Of a stretch of 54,859 nucleotides of DNA, positions 47,676 through 54,859 are shown piece by piece. Below the pieces are notes generated by a model. That model had not been told where the DNA came from. It searched no databases and saw only the letters and a list, made by a program, of their open reading frames with translations. The stretch comes from SZUA-217 sp034658975 (GTDB lineage: Bacteria; Actinomycetota; Acidimicrobiia; Spongiisociales; ZC4RG35). The translations under genes and the position numbers were made by a program. The number at the start of each line of letters is the position of its first letter. Position 1 is the stretch's first letter. The stretch lies in assembly GCA_034658975.1 (NCBI GenBank), contig JAYEGJ010000148.1:1-54859 (forward strand), written 5' to 3'.

Positions 47676-48821
47676 ATGTTGATCAATCCCAAGATCAGCC
47701 TCCTTGCTGGCGTAGTCCTCGCCGTGGCTGCGTGTAGCGGCGGCCCGGCAGTCACCGCATCGAGTGAGGCCGATTCCGTCGGCACGTCGACCACCGTTTC
47801 TGACACCGAACCAGCGCCGGCGACCACGGAACCTCTTTCGACCACGACCGAGCCCCCAGTCGAGACCACCACGTCCGAGGCGCAGGAGAACACTGATGGC
47901 ACGAGCACATCGCTGGCGGAGCCGTTGGCGGTTGGGCGAGTTGTGCTGGTGGGTGGCTGGAGGGTGCGGGTTGCGTCGATTGCGCCCGATTCGGTGGAAG
48001 CGGTCATGGCCGAGAATGATTTCAACGACCCTCCCGGTGAGGGGGAGCAGTTCTTCATGGCCCGCCTCGAGGCGACCTATGTCGGTGAGGAGTCCTCGAC
48101 GTTCTGGTTCGACATGACGCTCAAGGCTGTGGGCGGATCCAACGTGGCCTATGAGGCTTTCGAAGCCGACTGCGGGGTCATCCCTGATGACATCAACGAC
48201 GCCGGCGAGACCTTTACGGGGGGAACGGTCACCGGGAACGTCTGTTGGAGGATCAAGTCCGATGATGCCGACTCGCTGGTGATGATCGCCGAAGAGTTCT
48301 TCAGTTTCGAGGAGACCAGAGCGTTCCTGTCTCTTGACGCGTCGGCCACACCAGTTGAGGAGTCGACGTCCGGCGGTGCGACCGCGGACTCGCCCGACGG
48401 AGTTTCGGTTGGACAGCATGCAACGGTCGGTTCGTGGGATCTCGTTGTTCTGTCTGTCACTCCGGACGCGACGGCGGATGTCATGGCCGAGAATGATTTC
48501 AACGACCCGCCCGGTGAACGGGAACAGTTCTTCATGGTCAGTCTCGAGGCCACCTACGTCGGCGAGGAGTCTTCGACCTTCTGGATCGACATGACGCTCA
48601 AGGCGTTGGGTGACTCCAACGTCGCTTACGAGCCATTCGAGTCTGGCTGCGGCGTCATCCCCGATGACATCAACGACGCCGGCGAGACGTTTCCGGAGGG
48701 GACGATCACGGGCAATGTCTGCTGGAGGATCAACTTCGACGATGTCGACTCGCTGGTGATGATCGCCGAGGAGGGCTTCAGCTTCGAAGAGACCCGGACT
48801 TTCTTCGCCTTGGGGGAGTAG
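47676..48821 (+). CDS. Lipoprotein with two near-identical tandem domains
   Basis: The ATG at 47676 gives 381 residues: a signal peptide with lipobox (LAVAAC), a threonine-rich linker of about 60 residues, and two copies of a 125-residue beta domain of the DUF4352-like type. Both copies contain MAENDFNDPPGE, LEATYVGEESSTFW, DMTLKA and CGVIPDDINDAGETF in the same order. They agree at well over 80 percent of positions, so the duplication is recent. Each domain has one conserved cysteine pair (CGVIP and NVCWRI). The protein probably sits on the outer face of the membrane. No role is evident. Confidence 0.75.
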   Translation: MLINPKISLLAGVVLAVAACSGGPAVTASSEADSVGTSTTVSDTEPAPATTEPLSTTTEPPVETTTSEAQENTDGTSTSLAEPLAVGRVVLVGGWRVRVASIAPDSVEAVMAENDFNDPPGEGEQFFMARLEATYVGEESSTFWFDMTLKAVGGSNVAYEAFEADCGVIPDDINDAGETFTGGTVTGNVCWRIKSDDADSLVMIAEEFFSFEETRAFLSLDASATPVEESTSGGATADSPDGVSVGQHATVGSWDLVVLSVTPDATADVMAENDFNDPPGEREQFFMVSLEATYVGEESSTFWIDMTLKALGDSNVAYEPFESGCGVIPDDINDAGETFPEGTITGNVCWRINFDDVDSLVMIAEEGFSFEETRTFFALGE

Positions 48822-48880
48822 TGGTCTTTTGGCACTGGTGGGGGGTCTGACCACCCGGCAGAGTCGCAAGTGCTGCGATC

Positions 48881-49555
48881 ATGAGAACTCGTCAGTTACT
48901 CGTCGGGCTGTTGACGTTCAGCCTGGTCGCCGGTGGATGTGGAGAGACGGAGGAGCCCGAGACCCAGGTGGAGGCGTTGGAAACCATTGACTTGCCCCTC
49001 CCCAACCTGGCGGGCGAGATGTCTCTCGAGGAAGCGCTTACCTCACGCCGGTCGACCAGGGAATTCACCGACGAACCGTTGACGATGGCGGAGTTGTCCC
49101 AACTCTTCTGGGCCGCTCAGGGGGAGACCCGCCCGGGACGGCGGACCAATCCATCCGCTGGTGCCCTCTACCCCATTGAGGTGTATGCGGTCACGAAGGA
49201 TGGGGTGTATCACTACCTGCCCGACGGTCACCGGGTCGAGTTGCTGTCGACCGATGACCTCCGTGACCGTCTCTTCTGGGCGTCGTGGCGTCAGGAGGCG
49301 GTGAGGGACGCTCCGGCGGTCTTCGTCATTTGTGGCGTGTTCTCCCGAACCGAGGCCAAGTACGGGGGACGGGCGGAGCGTTACGTGAAGCTCGAGGCCG
49401 GTCACATTGCTCAAAGCTTGCTGCTCCAGGCCGTGGCCCTCGATTTGGGCGGGGTGCCGATGGGCGCCTTTTTGGACAGCCAGGTGCAGAGTTCACTCGA
49501 TCTACCCGATGATCACGAACCCCTCTATCTGATACCAATCGGTCACCCCGGCTGA
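48881..49555 (+). CDS. SagB/ThcOx-family nitroreductase-like oxidoreductase with lipoprotein signal
   Basis: The 224-residue product begins with a signal peptide and lipobox (FSLVAGGC), then has the FMN-dependent nitroreductase core: SRRSTREFTDEPLTMAELSQ, TNPSAGALYPIEVYAVTKDG, HIAQSLLLQAVALDLGGVPM. SagB-type enzymes oxidise azoline rings in peptide natural products, but stand-alone members exist. A lipid-anchored exported version is unusual, since most are cytoplasmic. It lies 59 bases after the duplicated-domain lipoprotein in the same direction. No peptide-cyclase gene is near. Confidence 0.8.
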   Translation: MRTRQLLVGLLTFSLVAGGCGETEEPETQVEALETIDLPLPNLAGEMSLEEALTSRRSTREFTDEPLTMAELSQLFWAAQGETRPGRRTNPSAGALYPIEVYAVTKDGVYHYLPDGHRVELLSTDDLRDRLFWASWRQEAVRDAPAVFVICGVFSRTEAKYGGRAERYVKLEAGHIAQSLLLQAVALDLGGVPMGAFLDSQVQSSLDLPDDHEPLYLIPIGHPG

Positions 49556-49635
49556 GGCAAGATCGGAAGGCCGGGTGCAGGATCGTCTCCAGGTTCTCTG
49601 GCTCTGCCCGTCTCGGGTCTCCCATCGACGAAGAT

Positions 49636-50445
49636 GTGCTGATGGCTGAGGACGTACCCGATCAGACCAATGAATTCAACGAGCATTACAGGATCGTCAA
49701 TCACCCGGCCATGCGCCGCGTCGAACGCAGGGTGATCGGCTGCGAATACGGCGCAACGAGTTACACCACCAGGGGTCAGGCCGCCGACCTGGCCCGGCGT
49801 CTCGAACTGGAGCCAGGGAAGTTGCTTCTCGACGTTGGCAGCGGCGCGGGATGGCCTGGCATCTACCTGGCCAGGTCGACCGGGTGCCGCGTAGTGCTCA
49901 CCGACGTGCCCCTCGAGGGCCTCCGCGTCGCCTCCCGGCGACTCGAAGAGGATCGGGTCAGTGGATCGGTGGTTGTGGCCTCGGGTGATGTATTGCCACT
50001 CAGGGATGGGGTGTTCGATGCAGCAACAAGCTCCGACGTTTTCTGCTGACTCGCCGACAAGCTCTCCGTGCTGAGAGCCATGTGGGGATCCCTCAAACCC
50101 GGGGGCTTGCTCTCGTTCCTGACGTTGGCCGTAGGTGAAGGGCTCCGCGGTGATGAAAGGACTCAGGCTATCGAAGCAGGGCCCGAGTTCGTTGCGGCCG
50201 AGGACACCTACCCGAACCTCCTCGAGAGGGCGGGCTTCGTGAACTTCGAGGTCGCCGATGTCAGCGACGAGTTCACGGCGACCATCGAGGCTTATCTCCG
50301 GGAAGGGGACCGCGAAAAGGAGGGCCTCGAGGGTTTGCTCGGCGCCGAAGAGCACGCTGAGAACCAAAGGCGTCTGGAGGTAGAACTGGAGGCCGCTCGG
50401 GCGGGCCAATTGCGTCGTCTCATTGTCTCGGCGGGGCGGCCTTGA
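49636..50445 (+). CDS. SAM-dependent methyltransferase interrupted by one in-frame UGA
   Basis: A single frame from about 49636 (or ATG at 49642) to 50445 encodes a class I methyltransferase except for one TGA at 50047-50049. Before it are ATSYTTRGQAADLARRLELE, LLLDVGSGAGWPGIYLARST (SAM-binding motif I) and DAATSSDVFC; after it LADKLSVLRAMWGSLKPGG, LSFLTLAV and LLERAGFVNFEVADV. Both halves are needed for a working fold. The stop may be a nonsense change (for example from TGG), a sequencing error, or a recoded codon. A six-base-pair hairpin at 50061-50078, 17 bases from loop to TGA, resembles a bacterial SECIS. Confidence 0.75.
50061..50078 (+). promoter_or_regulatory. Hairpin just after the in-frame UGA (SECIS-like spacing)
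   Basis: GCTCTC (50061-50066) and GAGAGC (50073-50078) form a perfect stem; the six-base loop is CGTGCT, with G as its second base. The loop begins 17 bases after the UGA, within the range known for bacterial SECIS elements. The match is short and could be chance. Confidence 0.3.
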
Positions 50446-50454
50446 CGCCGGGGT

Positions 50455-51492
50455 TCAGGCCAGCTTCTCCTCGACCTGTTGGAGGAACTCCGCTGCGGGT
50501 GCCCCGTCGACGAAGGCGTGGTCGAAGGTGAGTGACAGCACCATCTGATATCCGGTGGTCACTGCCTCTGTCTCGTCGATCACAGGGACTTGTCGGATGG
50601 CTCCCACGCCGAGAATCGCCACCTGGGGGAGGTTGATGATCGGGGTGAACCCGTCGACTCCATAGAAGCCCAGATTCGTCACGGTGAAGGTCCCGCCTTC
50701 GAAGTCATCGGCGGTGAGAGTCCCAGCGGTGGCTCTCTCGGCCAGGTCCTCTATCGCCGCAGAGATGTCGTCGACCGTCAGCGAGGCGGGATCCCGAACT
50801 ACGGGAGCGATCAGACCTTCGGCGGTCTGAATGGCCACTGCCATATGGACCATCTCGGCAGTGACGAAATCGTCCCCGTCCCGATAGCCATTGAGATGGG
50901 GATGATCGGCCAGCACCTCGGATACCAACTTCACGACCCTGGCCGTGATCCGAGAGGGTTTCTCTGGTCCGAGTTGGACCGTGGAATGCAGGGTCACCGG
51001 GGCGGTTTCGGAGTGGGAGCGACGCATGTTTCGGGCGATCACTGCCCGTAACCCGCCTGCCGCGTTGGGCGCGGCCCCGGCGACAGCCCTCACGTCGGCT
51101 TCGGTGATGCGACCACCCGGCCCGGTTCCGGCGAGCGCGGTGAGATCCACACCCAGCTCTTTTGCCACCCGCTTTGCCGACGGGGAGGCGGTGACCCGCG
51201 CCGGGGGGACATCGACAGACGAAGACGTCGCCGGGGCCGTGACGTCCGGGAGTTCTGCCGAATCGGCGATAAGACAGATCGGAGCGCCCTGGGGAACCGG
51301 CTCGTTGAGCTCCACCCGGCTCATCACATACCCGGCGGCTGGCGCCTCGACGTCAACGGAGATCTTCTCGGTCTGCACCTCGGCGATCAGTTGACCCTCG
51401 GTGCAGGCTCCACCCTCGTCGACGAACCAAGCCGTCACCACCGCCTCCTCGCCGGAGGCGGTGATGACAGGCATCATGACCTCGAGGGTCAT
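50455..51492 (-). CDS. acoC: E2 dihydrolipoamide acyltransferase of a 2-oxo-acid/acetoin dehydrogenase complex
   Basis: The 345-residue product has one lipoyl domain (TEKISVDVEAPAAGYVMSRV, lipoyl lysine near residue 43), a linker, a peripheral-subunit-binding domain (SAKRVAKELGVDLTALAGTG then GGRITEADV, about 108-140) and a catalytic domain with TFDHAFVDGAPAAEF (H-x3-D-G near 325-330). It transfers the acyl group from E1 to CoA. It is shorter than standard pyruvate E2 (one lipoyl domain). The stop lies ten bases from the convergent methyltransferase. Operon context with an acoX-like gene favours acetoin dehydrogenase. Confidence 0.86.
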   Translation of the reverse strand: MTLEVMMPVITASGEEAVVTAWFVDEGGACTEGQLIAEVQTEKISVDVEAPAAGYVMSRVELNEPVPQGAPICLIADSAELPDVTAPATSSSVDVPPARVTASPSAKRVAKELGVDLTALAGTGPGGRITEADVRAVAGAAPNAAGGLRAVIARNMRRSHSETAPVTLHSTVQLGPEKPSRITARVVKLVSEVLADHPHLNGYRDGDDFVTAEMVHMAVAIQTAEGLIAPVVRDPASLTVDDISAAIEDLAERATAGTLTADDFEGGTFTVTNLGFYGVDGFTPIINLPQVAILGVGAIRQVPVIDETEAVTTGYQMVLSLTFDHAFVDGAPAAEFLQQVEEKLA

Positions 51493-51508
51493 TTCAGTTA
51501 GTGGCCAC

Positions 51509-52531
51509 TTAGCCGGCTACCAGGAGCGCAGAGCTTGCCTCCACGATCCGTTCGATCGAGGGGAGCGCCCACTCCTCCAGCGGACGGCTGTAGGGAATCG
51601 GGATGTCAGGTGTGGTCACCCGAACCGGGGGTGCATCCAGGTAATCGAATGCGCCTTCGATTGCGGTAGCGACGACCTCTCCGGACATTCCGAAGCTGTG
51701 GTAGTCCTCGTCGACCACCATGAGCCGATGGGTTTTCTCCACGCTGGCAACTATTGCCTCCCGATCGAGAGGAACCAGAGAACGGAGATCGAGCACCTCG
51801 GCTGATACTCCCTTCTCCTCGAGTTGCTCGGCGGCGTCGAGGGTCCTGTGAACCGACATTCCGATCGTCGCGATCGTGAGGTCGGTGCCCTCGCGGACCA
51901 CGTTTGCCTTGCCGATCGGTACCTCATAGGGCTCCTCGGGAACCTCCCCGGTCGCCCTCGGGTTCGGTGTCATCCAACCCAGCCCCAACACGCCCTTGTG
52001 GAACATGTATACGACAGGGTTGTCTTCGCGGATCGCCGCGATCATCAGACCCTTGGCGTCGTAGGGGTTGGACGGAACAACGACCTTCATCCCGGGCATG
52101 TGGGCGAATGTTCCCCACAGCGTCTGGGAGTGCTGGCCGGCATCCCCATATCCGCCACCGACTGCGGTGGTCAAGACCACGGGGACCTTGACATTCCCGC
52201 CGCTGAAGTAGTGGATCTTCGCCATGTTGTTGTAGATCTGGTCCATGCAGACGCCGAAGAAGTCGACGAACATCAACTCGACGATTGGTCGCATGCCGTT
52301 TACGGCAGCGCCGACAGCCGCCCCGATGAACCCGGTCTCCGAGATCGGAGTATCGATGATTCGTTTCTCTCCGAACTCGTCCAACAGCCCCTCGGTGGCA
52401 CCGAAGATGCCTCCGTAGGTCCCGATGTCCTCACCCATGACGAACACCGAGTCGTCGCTTCTCATCTCGAGTGCGACAGCTTCAGCGATGGCCTTCTGAG
52501 TTGTCAGCTTGCGTTCGGTCTTGGCCGTCAT
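51509..52531 (-). CDS. acoB: E1 beta subunit of a thiamine-diphosphate-dependent dehydrogenase
   Basis: The 340-residue product has KAIAEAVALEMRSDDSVFVM, then GEDIGTYGGIFGATEGLLDE, FGEKRIIDTPISETGFIGAA and HYFSGGNVKVPVVLTTAVGG, the E1-beta series; DLRSLVPLDREAIVASVEKT is the C-terminal lipoyl-contact region. It pairs with the alpha subunit to decarboxylate pyruvate, branched 2-oxo acids or acetoin. Its start overlaps the alpha gene by ATGA and it is 16 bases from E2. Substrate is assigned from neighbours only. Confidence 0.9.
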   Translation of the reverse strand: MTAKTERKLTTQKAIAEAVALEMRSDDSVFVMGEDIGTYGGIFGATEGLLDEFGEKRIIDTPISETGFIGAAVGAAVNGMRPIVELMFVDFFGVCMDQIYNNMAKIHYFSGGNVKVPVVLTTAVGGGYGDAGQHSQTLWGTFAHMPGMKVVVPSNPYDAKGLMIAAIREDNPVVYMFHKGVLGLGWMTPNPRATGEVPEEPYEVPIGKANVVREGTDLTIATIGMSVHRTLDAAEQLEEKGVSAEVLDLRSLVPLDREAIVASVEKTHRLMVVDEDYHSFGMSGEVVATAIEGAFDYLDAPPVRVTTPDIPIPYSRPLEEWALPSIERIVEASSALLVAG

Positions 52532-53532
52532 AGCGTCACCGTCCTCTCCGCGAAGACGTCCTCCAGGGCCGCCTCCGGCTCCGGATAGGGGCTGTCCAGC
52601 GCGAACTGAATGGCCTTCTCGACCTCGTCGTACATGGCCTGCTGTATCGCGGCGATGTCGGACTCATTGAGAATCCCCTCGTCGGATAGCCGCTTGACGT
52701 ACGTGACCATCGGGTCACGCTCCAGCATCTCCGTCTTGAACTCGTCGGAGCGATAGGCGTCGGCGTCACCTTCGAAGTGGCCCCAGAGCCGGTCGGTCTT
52801 GATCTCGACCAGGCTGGGCCCTTCACCCCGGCGGGCCCTGGCGATGGCCTCACCCATCACTTCGTACACGGCCACCGGATCGTTGCTGCTCACCAGAACT
52901 CCCGGGATGCCGTAGGCCGCGGCACGATCGCTGTTGTCTGCGATGGCCGTCGAGGCCGTCTTCGGCACCGAGATCGCGTAGGCGTTGTCTTCGCAGACGA
53001 ACACCACCGGCAGGTTCCACAGTGCCGCCAGGTTCAGCGACTCATGGAACGCCCCCTGGTTGGCCGCTCCTTCCCCGAAGAACGAAAGGGCGACGTTGTC
53101 GCTGCTCTTGTGTCGAAACGCCATGGCTGCTCCTACCGCAACCGGGATGCCCTCCCCGATGATCCCCGAGCACCCGAAGTTGGGTTCCACCGAGTACAGG
53201 TGCATGTGGCCGCCCTTCCCACGTCCCAGCCCGGTGTCCCGGCCGAAGATCTCGGCGGTCATCTTGTTCAGATCGACCCCCTGGGCGATGGCGACGTGGT
53301 GGGGTCGGTGGGTGGCGGTTATCGCGTCGCCATCCTTCAGGTGCGGGCTCATGCCCACTGCCACCGGCTCCTGGCCGGCGGCCAGGTGCATCTCGCCTGG
53401 GATCAGACCCGCGGCGATGTCAAAGGCGGGGAGCTTGTCCGTGAAGTAGATCTCCCTGATGCGCTCCTCGAATCGGCGGATCTTTACCATTGTTTGGTAC
53501 ATGTCAACCAGGTGTTCCCTGGGAATGTCCAT
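52528..53532 (-). CDS. acoA: E1 alpha subunit of a thiamine-diphosphate-dependent dehydrogenase
   Basis: The 334-residue product has EERIREIYFTDKLPAFDIAA, LAAGQEPVAVGMSPHLKDGD and RPHHVAIAQGVDLNKMTAEI, then GCSGIIGEGIPVAVGAAMAF. The thiamine-binding motif is LSFFGEGAANQGAFHESLNL, followed by WNLPVVFVCEDNAYAISVP. These mark E1 alpha of the pyruvate/acetoin type. The gene leads the acoABC unit and is 92 bases downstream of the acoX-like gene, with a hairpin between. It lacks serine phosphorylation features of eukaryotic types. Confidence 0.9.
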   Translation of the reverse strand: MDIPREHLVDMYQTMVKIRRFEERIREIYFTDKLPAFDIAAGLIPGEMHLAAGQEPVAVGMSPHLKDGDAITATHRPHHVAIAQGVDLNKMTAEIFGRDTGLGRGKGGHMHLYSVEPNFGCSGIIGEGIPVAVGAAMAFRHKSSDNVALSFFGEGAANQGAFHESLNLAALWNLPVVFVCEDNAYAISVPKTASTAIADNSDRAAAYGIPGVLVSSNDPVAVYEVMGEAIARARRGEGPSLVEIKTDRLWGHFEGDADAYRSDEFKTEMLERDPMVTYVKRLSDEGILNESDIAAIQQAMYDEVEKAIQFALDSPYPEPEAALEDVFAERTVTL

Positions 53533-53549
53533 GGTTCAACCTCCTCTCT

Positions 53550-53564
53550 CCGGGCTCTGCCCGG
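53550..53564 (-). other. Hairpin between acoX and acoA
   Basis: CCGGGC (53550-53555) and GCCCGG (53559-53564) form a perfect stem around TCT. On the minus strand it lies between the acoX-like stop and the acoA start, where it may weaken or separate transcription of the two. Confidence 0.4.
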
Positions 53565-53624
53565 AACAGGTGACCGCCTCTTACTCTCCGGAACCTACTC
53601 CCCGCCGAGGCTTGCCGTACAGGG

Positions 53625-54548
53625 TCAAAGGACCCTGAGTGCCGTCTCCAGGTCGAGCACCCGTGGCCCCTCGACCACTCGCACCAATCCCGCTTTTGCA
53701 GGGAGACGTCGTTCCCCATCGAGCGCCACCATTCCGGCCTCGTTGCCAAGTGGAAGTTCGGCCCCGACGGGGAGATCTACGTGGCTGTCGACGGGGACGT
53801 CGAGTATCAGGCCGGGCCCGAAGACCGCTCGGACGGTGCGCTCGCCGCCGAATCGGAGATGACGGGCATGGCCCTGCTCCAACGGCCCGAGCGCGGCGCT
53901 CACCGAGGCGATGCCGACGGCAGTTCGGCGTGATGTTGTGACGAACCCTTCGACCAGTTCGGCCGGGTCCCAGATGGCGCCCGAACCCACCCAATGGTTT
54001 CGCACCACGACTGCATCGATGACCGCCAGCGCCCGACCTTCGACGGTTTCTGCCTCGACGGCGGTAGTGGGTCTGAACGCATCGGCTCCAGACTTGACTG
54101 CTATTGCTGTGGCCATTCCGACCACGCTGGGTTCGTCGGTCAGCGCGAAGGCGTTGTTGGTGCCTGCCGCCAGCGGAACCAATGGTGCTCGGGGCCACCC
54201 TTCGGCAGCGGCGCGCACGGTGCCGTCGCCTCCGACCGTGATCAATGCGGCTGCTTCGTTGTTAGCCAGGTAGTCGGCGGCGTGTCGTGTATCTGCTTCG
54301 GTTCCCTCCACCTCGATCGGTAGAAAGCCGGTTGGCGGTGCGGCCGAGCCGGCCAGAGTGATGGCACGACGGAACAATCCGGACTGGTCGTCAACACCCA
54401 GCACCTCGATGCCTTCTTCCGAGCCGAGCCCCACGAGGAGCCTGGCCACGATGTTGGCCTTCTCCTCAACGTCGATGACCCGGGCAAGCGTGGTGAGCCG
54501 TCGGATGTCCTTTGACGAAGTGGGATTGGCAACGAGACCGACGAGCAC
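53625..54548 (-). CDS. acoX: ATP-NAD-kinase-like protein, AcoX type
   Basis: The 307-residue product has the NAD-kinase-like fold: LVGLVANPTSSKDIRRLTTL at the start, ALITVGGDGTVRAAAEGWPR (the GGDGT phosphate loop near residue 112), and PLAAGTNNAFALTDEPSVVG. It is a distant relative of true NAD kinases and matches the AcoX proteins that accompany acetoin dehydrogenase genes. AcoX function is not well established. Its place directly upstream of E1 alpha is the main reason to name the whole operon as acetoin-type rather than pyruvate dehydrogenase. Confidence 0.82.
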   Translation of the reverse strand: MLVGLVANPTSSKDIRRLTTLARVIDVEEKANIVARLLVGLGSEEGIEVLGVDDQSGLFRRAITLAGSAAPPTGFLPIEVEGTEADTRHAADYLANNEAAALITVGGDGTVRAAAEGWPRAPLVPLAAGTNNAFALTDEPSVVGMATAIAVKSGADAFRPTTAVEAETVEGRALAVIDAVVVRNHWVGSGAIWDPAELVEGFVTTSRRTAVGIASVSAALGPLEQGHARHLRFGGERTVRAVFGPGLILDVPVDSHVDLPVGAELPLGNEAGMVALDGERRLPAKAGLVRVVEGPRVLDLETALRVL

Positions 54549-54591
54549 GCATCGACCCTAGACCGAGGCCGGCCCGCCTGGCGTGCTGCCG

Positions 54592-54859
54592 TCAGCGGGG
54601 GAGCAGGCCCCGCACGAGCTGGGGGATGACGAGATCGGCCACCTCTTCAGGGTCGAGGGTTCCCGTGAGGATCAGACGCATGATCGACACCTGGTGCAGC
54701 GCTCCCATGGTTGCGTGGGCCGCGACTTCGACGTCGCCCAGCACCAATTCACCTGCGTCGGCTCCGTCTTGGAGGGCCTGGCGGAGCGGGGTCATGACTG
54801 TCCGGTCGATGTTCCCCAGGAACTCGGCGTGATCGCCGGAAGCCTTGAAGGCGGTCGGC
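54592..54859 (-). CDS. TetR-family regulator, C-terminal part only (window end)
   Basis: The minus-strand frame is open to the window end and ends at 54592, giving 88 visible residues. The text (AFKASGDHAEFLGNIDRTVM, LVLGDVEVAAHATMGALHQV and TGTLDPEEVADLVIPQLVRG) fits the ligand-binding helical C-terminus of TetR proteins. The N-terminal helix-turn-helix lies outside. It precedes the acoX-like gene by 43 bases in the same direction, so it may regulate the aco operon. Confidence 0.7.
   Translation of the reverse strand, partial: PTAFKASGDHAEFLGNIDRTVMTPLRQALQDGADAGELVLGDVEVAAHATMGALHQVSIMRLILTGTLDPEEVADLVIPQLVRGLLPR

Noticed and set aside
47580..48869. A 429-codon minus-strand frame opposite the duplicated-domain lipoprotein
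   Set aside because: It mirrors the internal duplication of the real gene and has no signal, motif or start context.

Overview
The window is high-GC DNA that most likely comes from an actinomycete, with Acidimicrobiia or a related uncultured lineage the best guess. This rests on gene content: a SARP/BTAD regulator, an F420-type luciferase-like oxidoreductase, DUF3179 and DUF4349 lipoproteins, GerW and FxsA proteins, frequent GTG/TTG starts, and promoters that place the ATG about seven bases after the -10 box. No rRNA, tRNA, CRISPR array, integrase or intact transposase was recognised.

Layout. 0-3.1 kb: an aminotransferase cut by the window edge and an aldehyde dehydrogenase, separated by a mazEF module. 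3.7-5.3 kb: a small membrane protein and hicAB. 5.5-10 kb: a methylamine/choline-type group (FAD/GcvT dehydrogenase plus choline-kinase-like protein, with a divergent PHP phosphatase). 10-11.5 kb: a large membrane protein. 11.8-21 kb: a toxin-antitoxin (TA) and nucleic-acid-enzyme island (DUF4160/DUF2442, AbiEi/AbiEii, a second mazEF, vapBC, a UvrD-like helicase with HRDC domain, an AbiE-like nucleotidyltransferase pair, a vapC remnant). 21-28.5 kb: cell-envelope and transport genes (DUF3179 lipoprotein, PlsC acyltransferase, DASS transporter, membrane proteins, LLM oxidoreductase). 28.6-30.6 kb: relBE beside a decayed Calvin-cycle locus in which the start of a form II RuBisCO gene is joined to a phosphoribulokinase gene lacking its 5' part, then a PIN-toxin remnant and a 40-bp tandem repeat. 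30.6-50.4 kb: mostly chromosomal-style genes (DUF2237, a molybdopterin dehydrogenase subunit, M19 dipeptidase, a methyltransferase pseudogene, lipoproteins, MFS exporter, malic enzyme, PAP2 phosphatase, ferritin-like protein, RibD-like reductase, SARP regulator, SagB-type lipoprotein, a methyltransferase interrupted by UGA). 50.4-54.6 kb: an acetoin-dehydrogenase-type operon (acoX-like, E1 alpha, E1 beta, E2), preceded by a TetR gene cut by the window end.

The most unusual signal is a short sequence, consensus CACSACCTGRTTCTTC on the + strand, found in seven recognisable copies plus one degenerate copy. It always has the same orientation, and most copies lie directly downstream of a minus-strand TA or TA-like gene, or at the break point of a truncated gene. 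With the same-direction packing of the TA modules this looks like a cassette boundary or recombination site, although no integrase and no regular attC structure is visible. A second theme is regulatory: six TA operons share a promoter layout implying leaderless transcripts, several with inverted-repeat operators over the promoter. An 83-bp structured repeat occurs at both ends of the 23.4-29.3 kb stretch.
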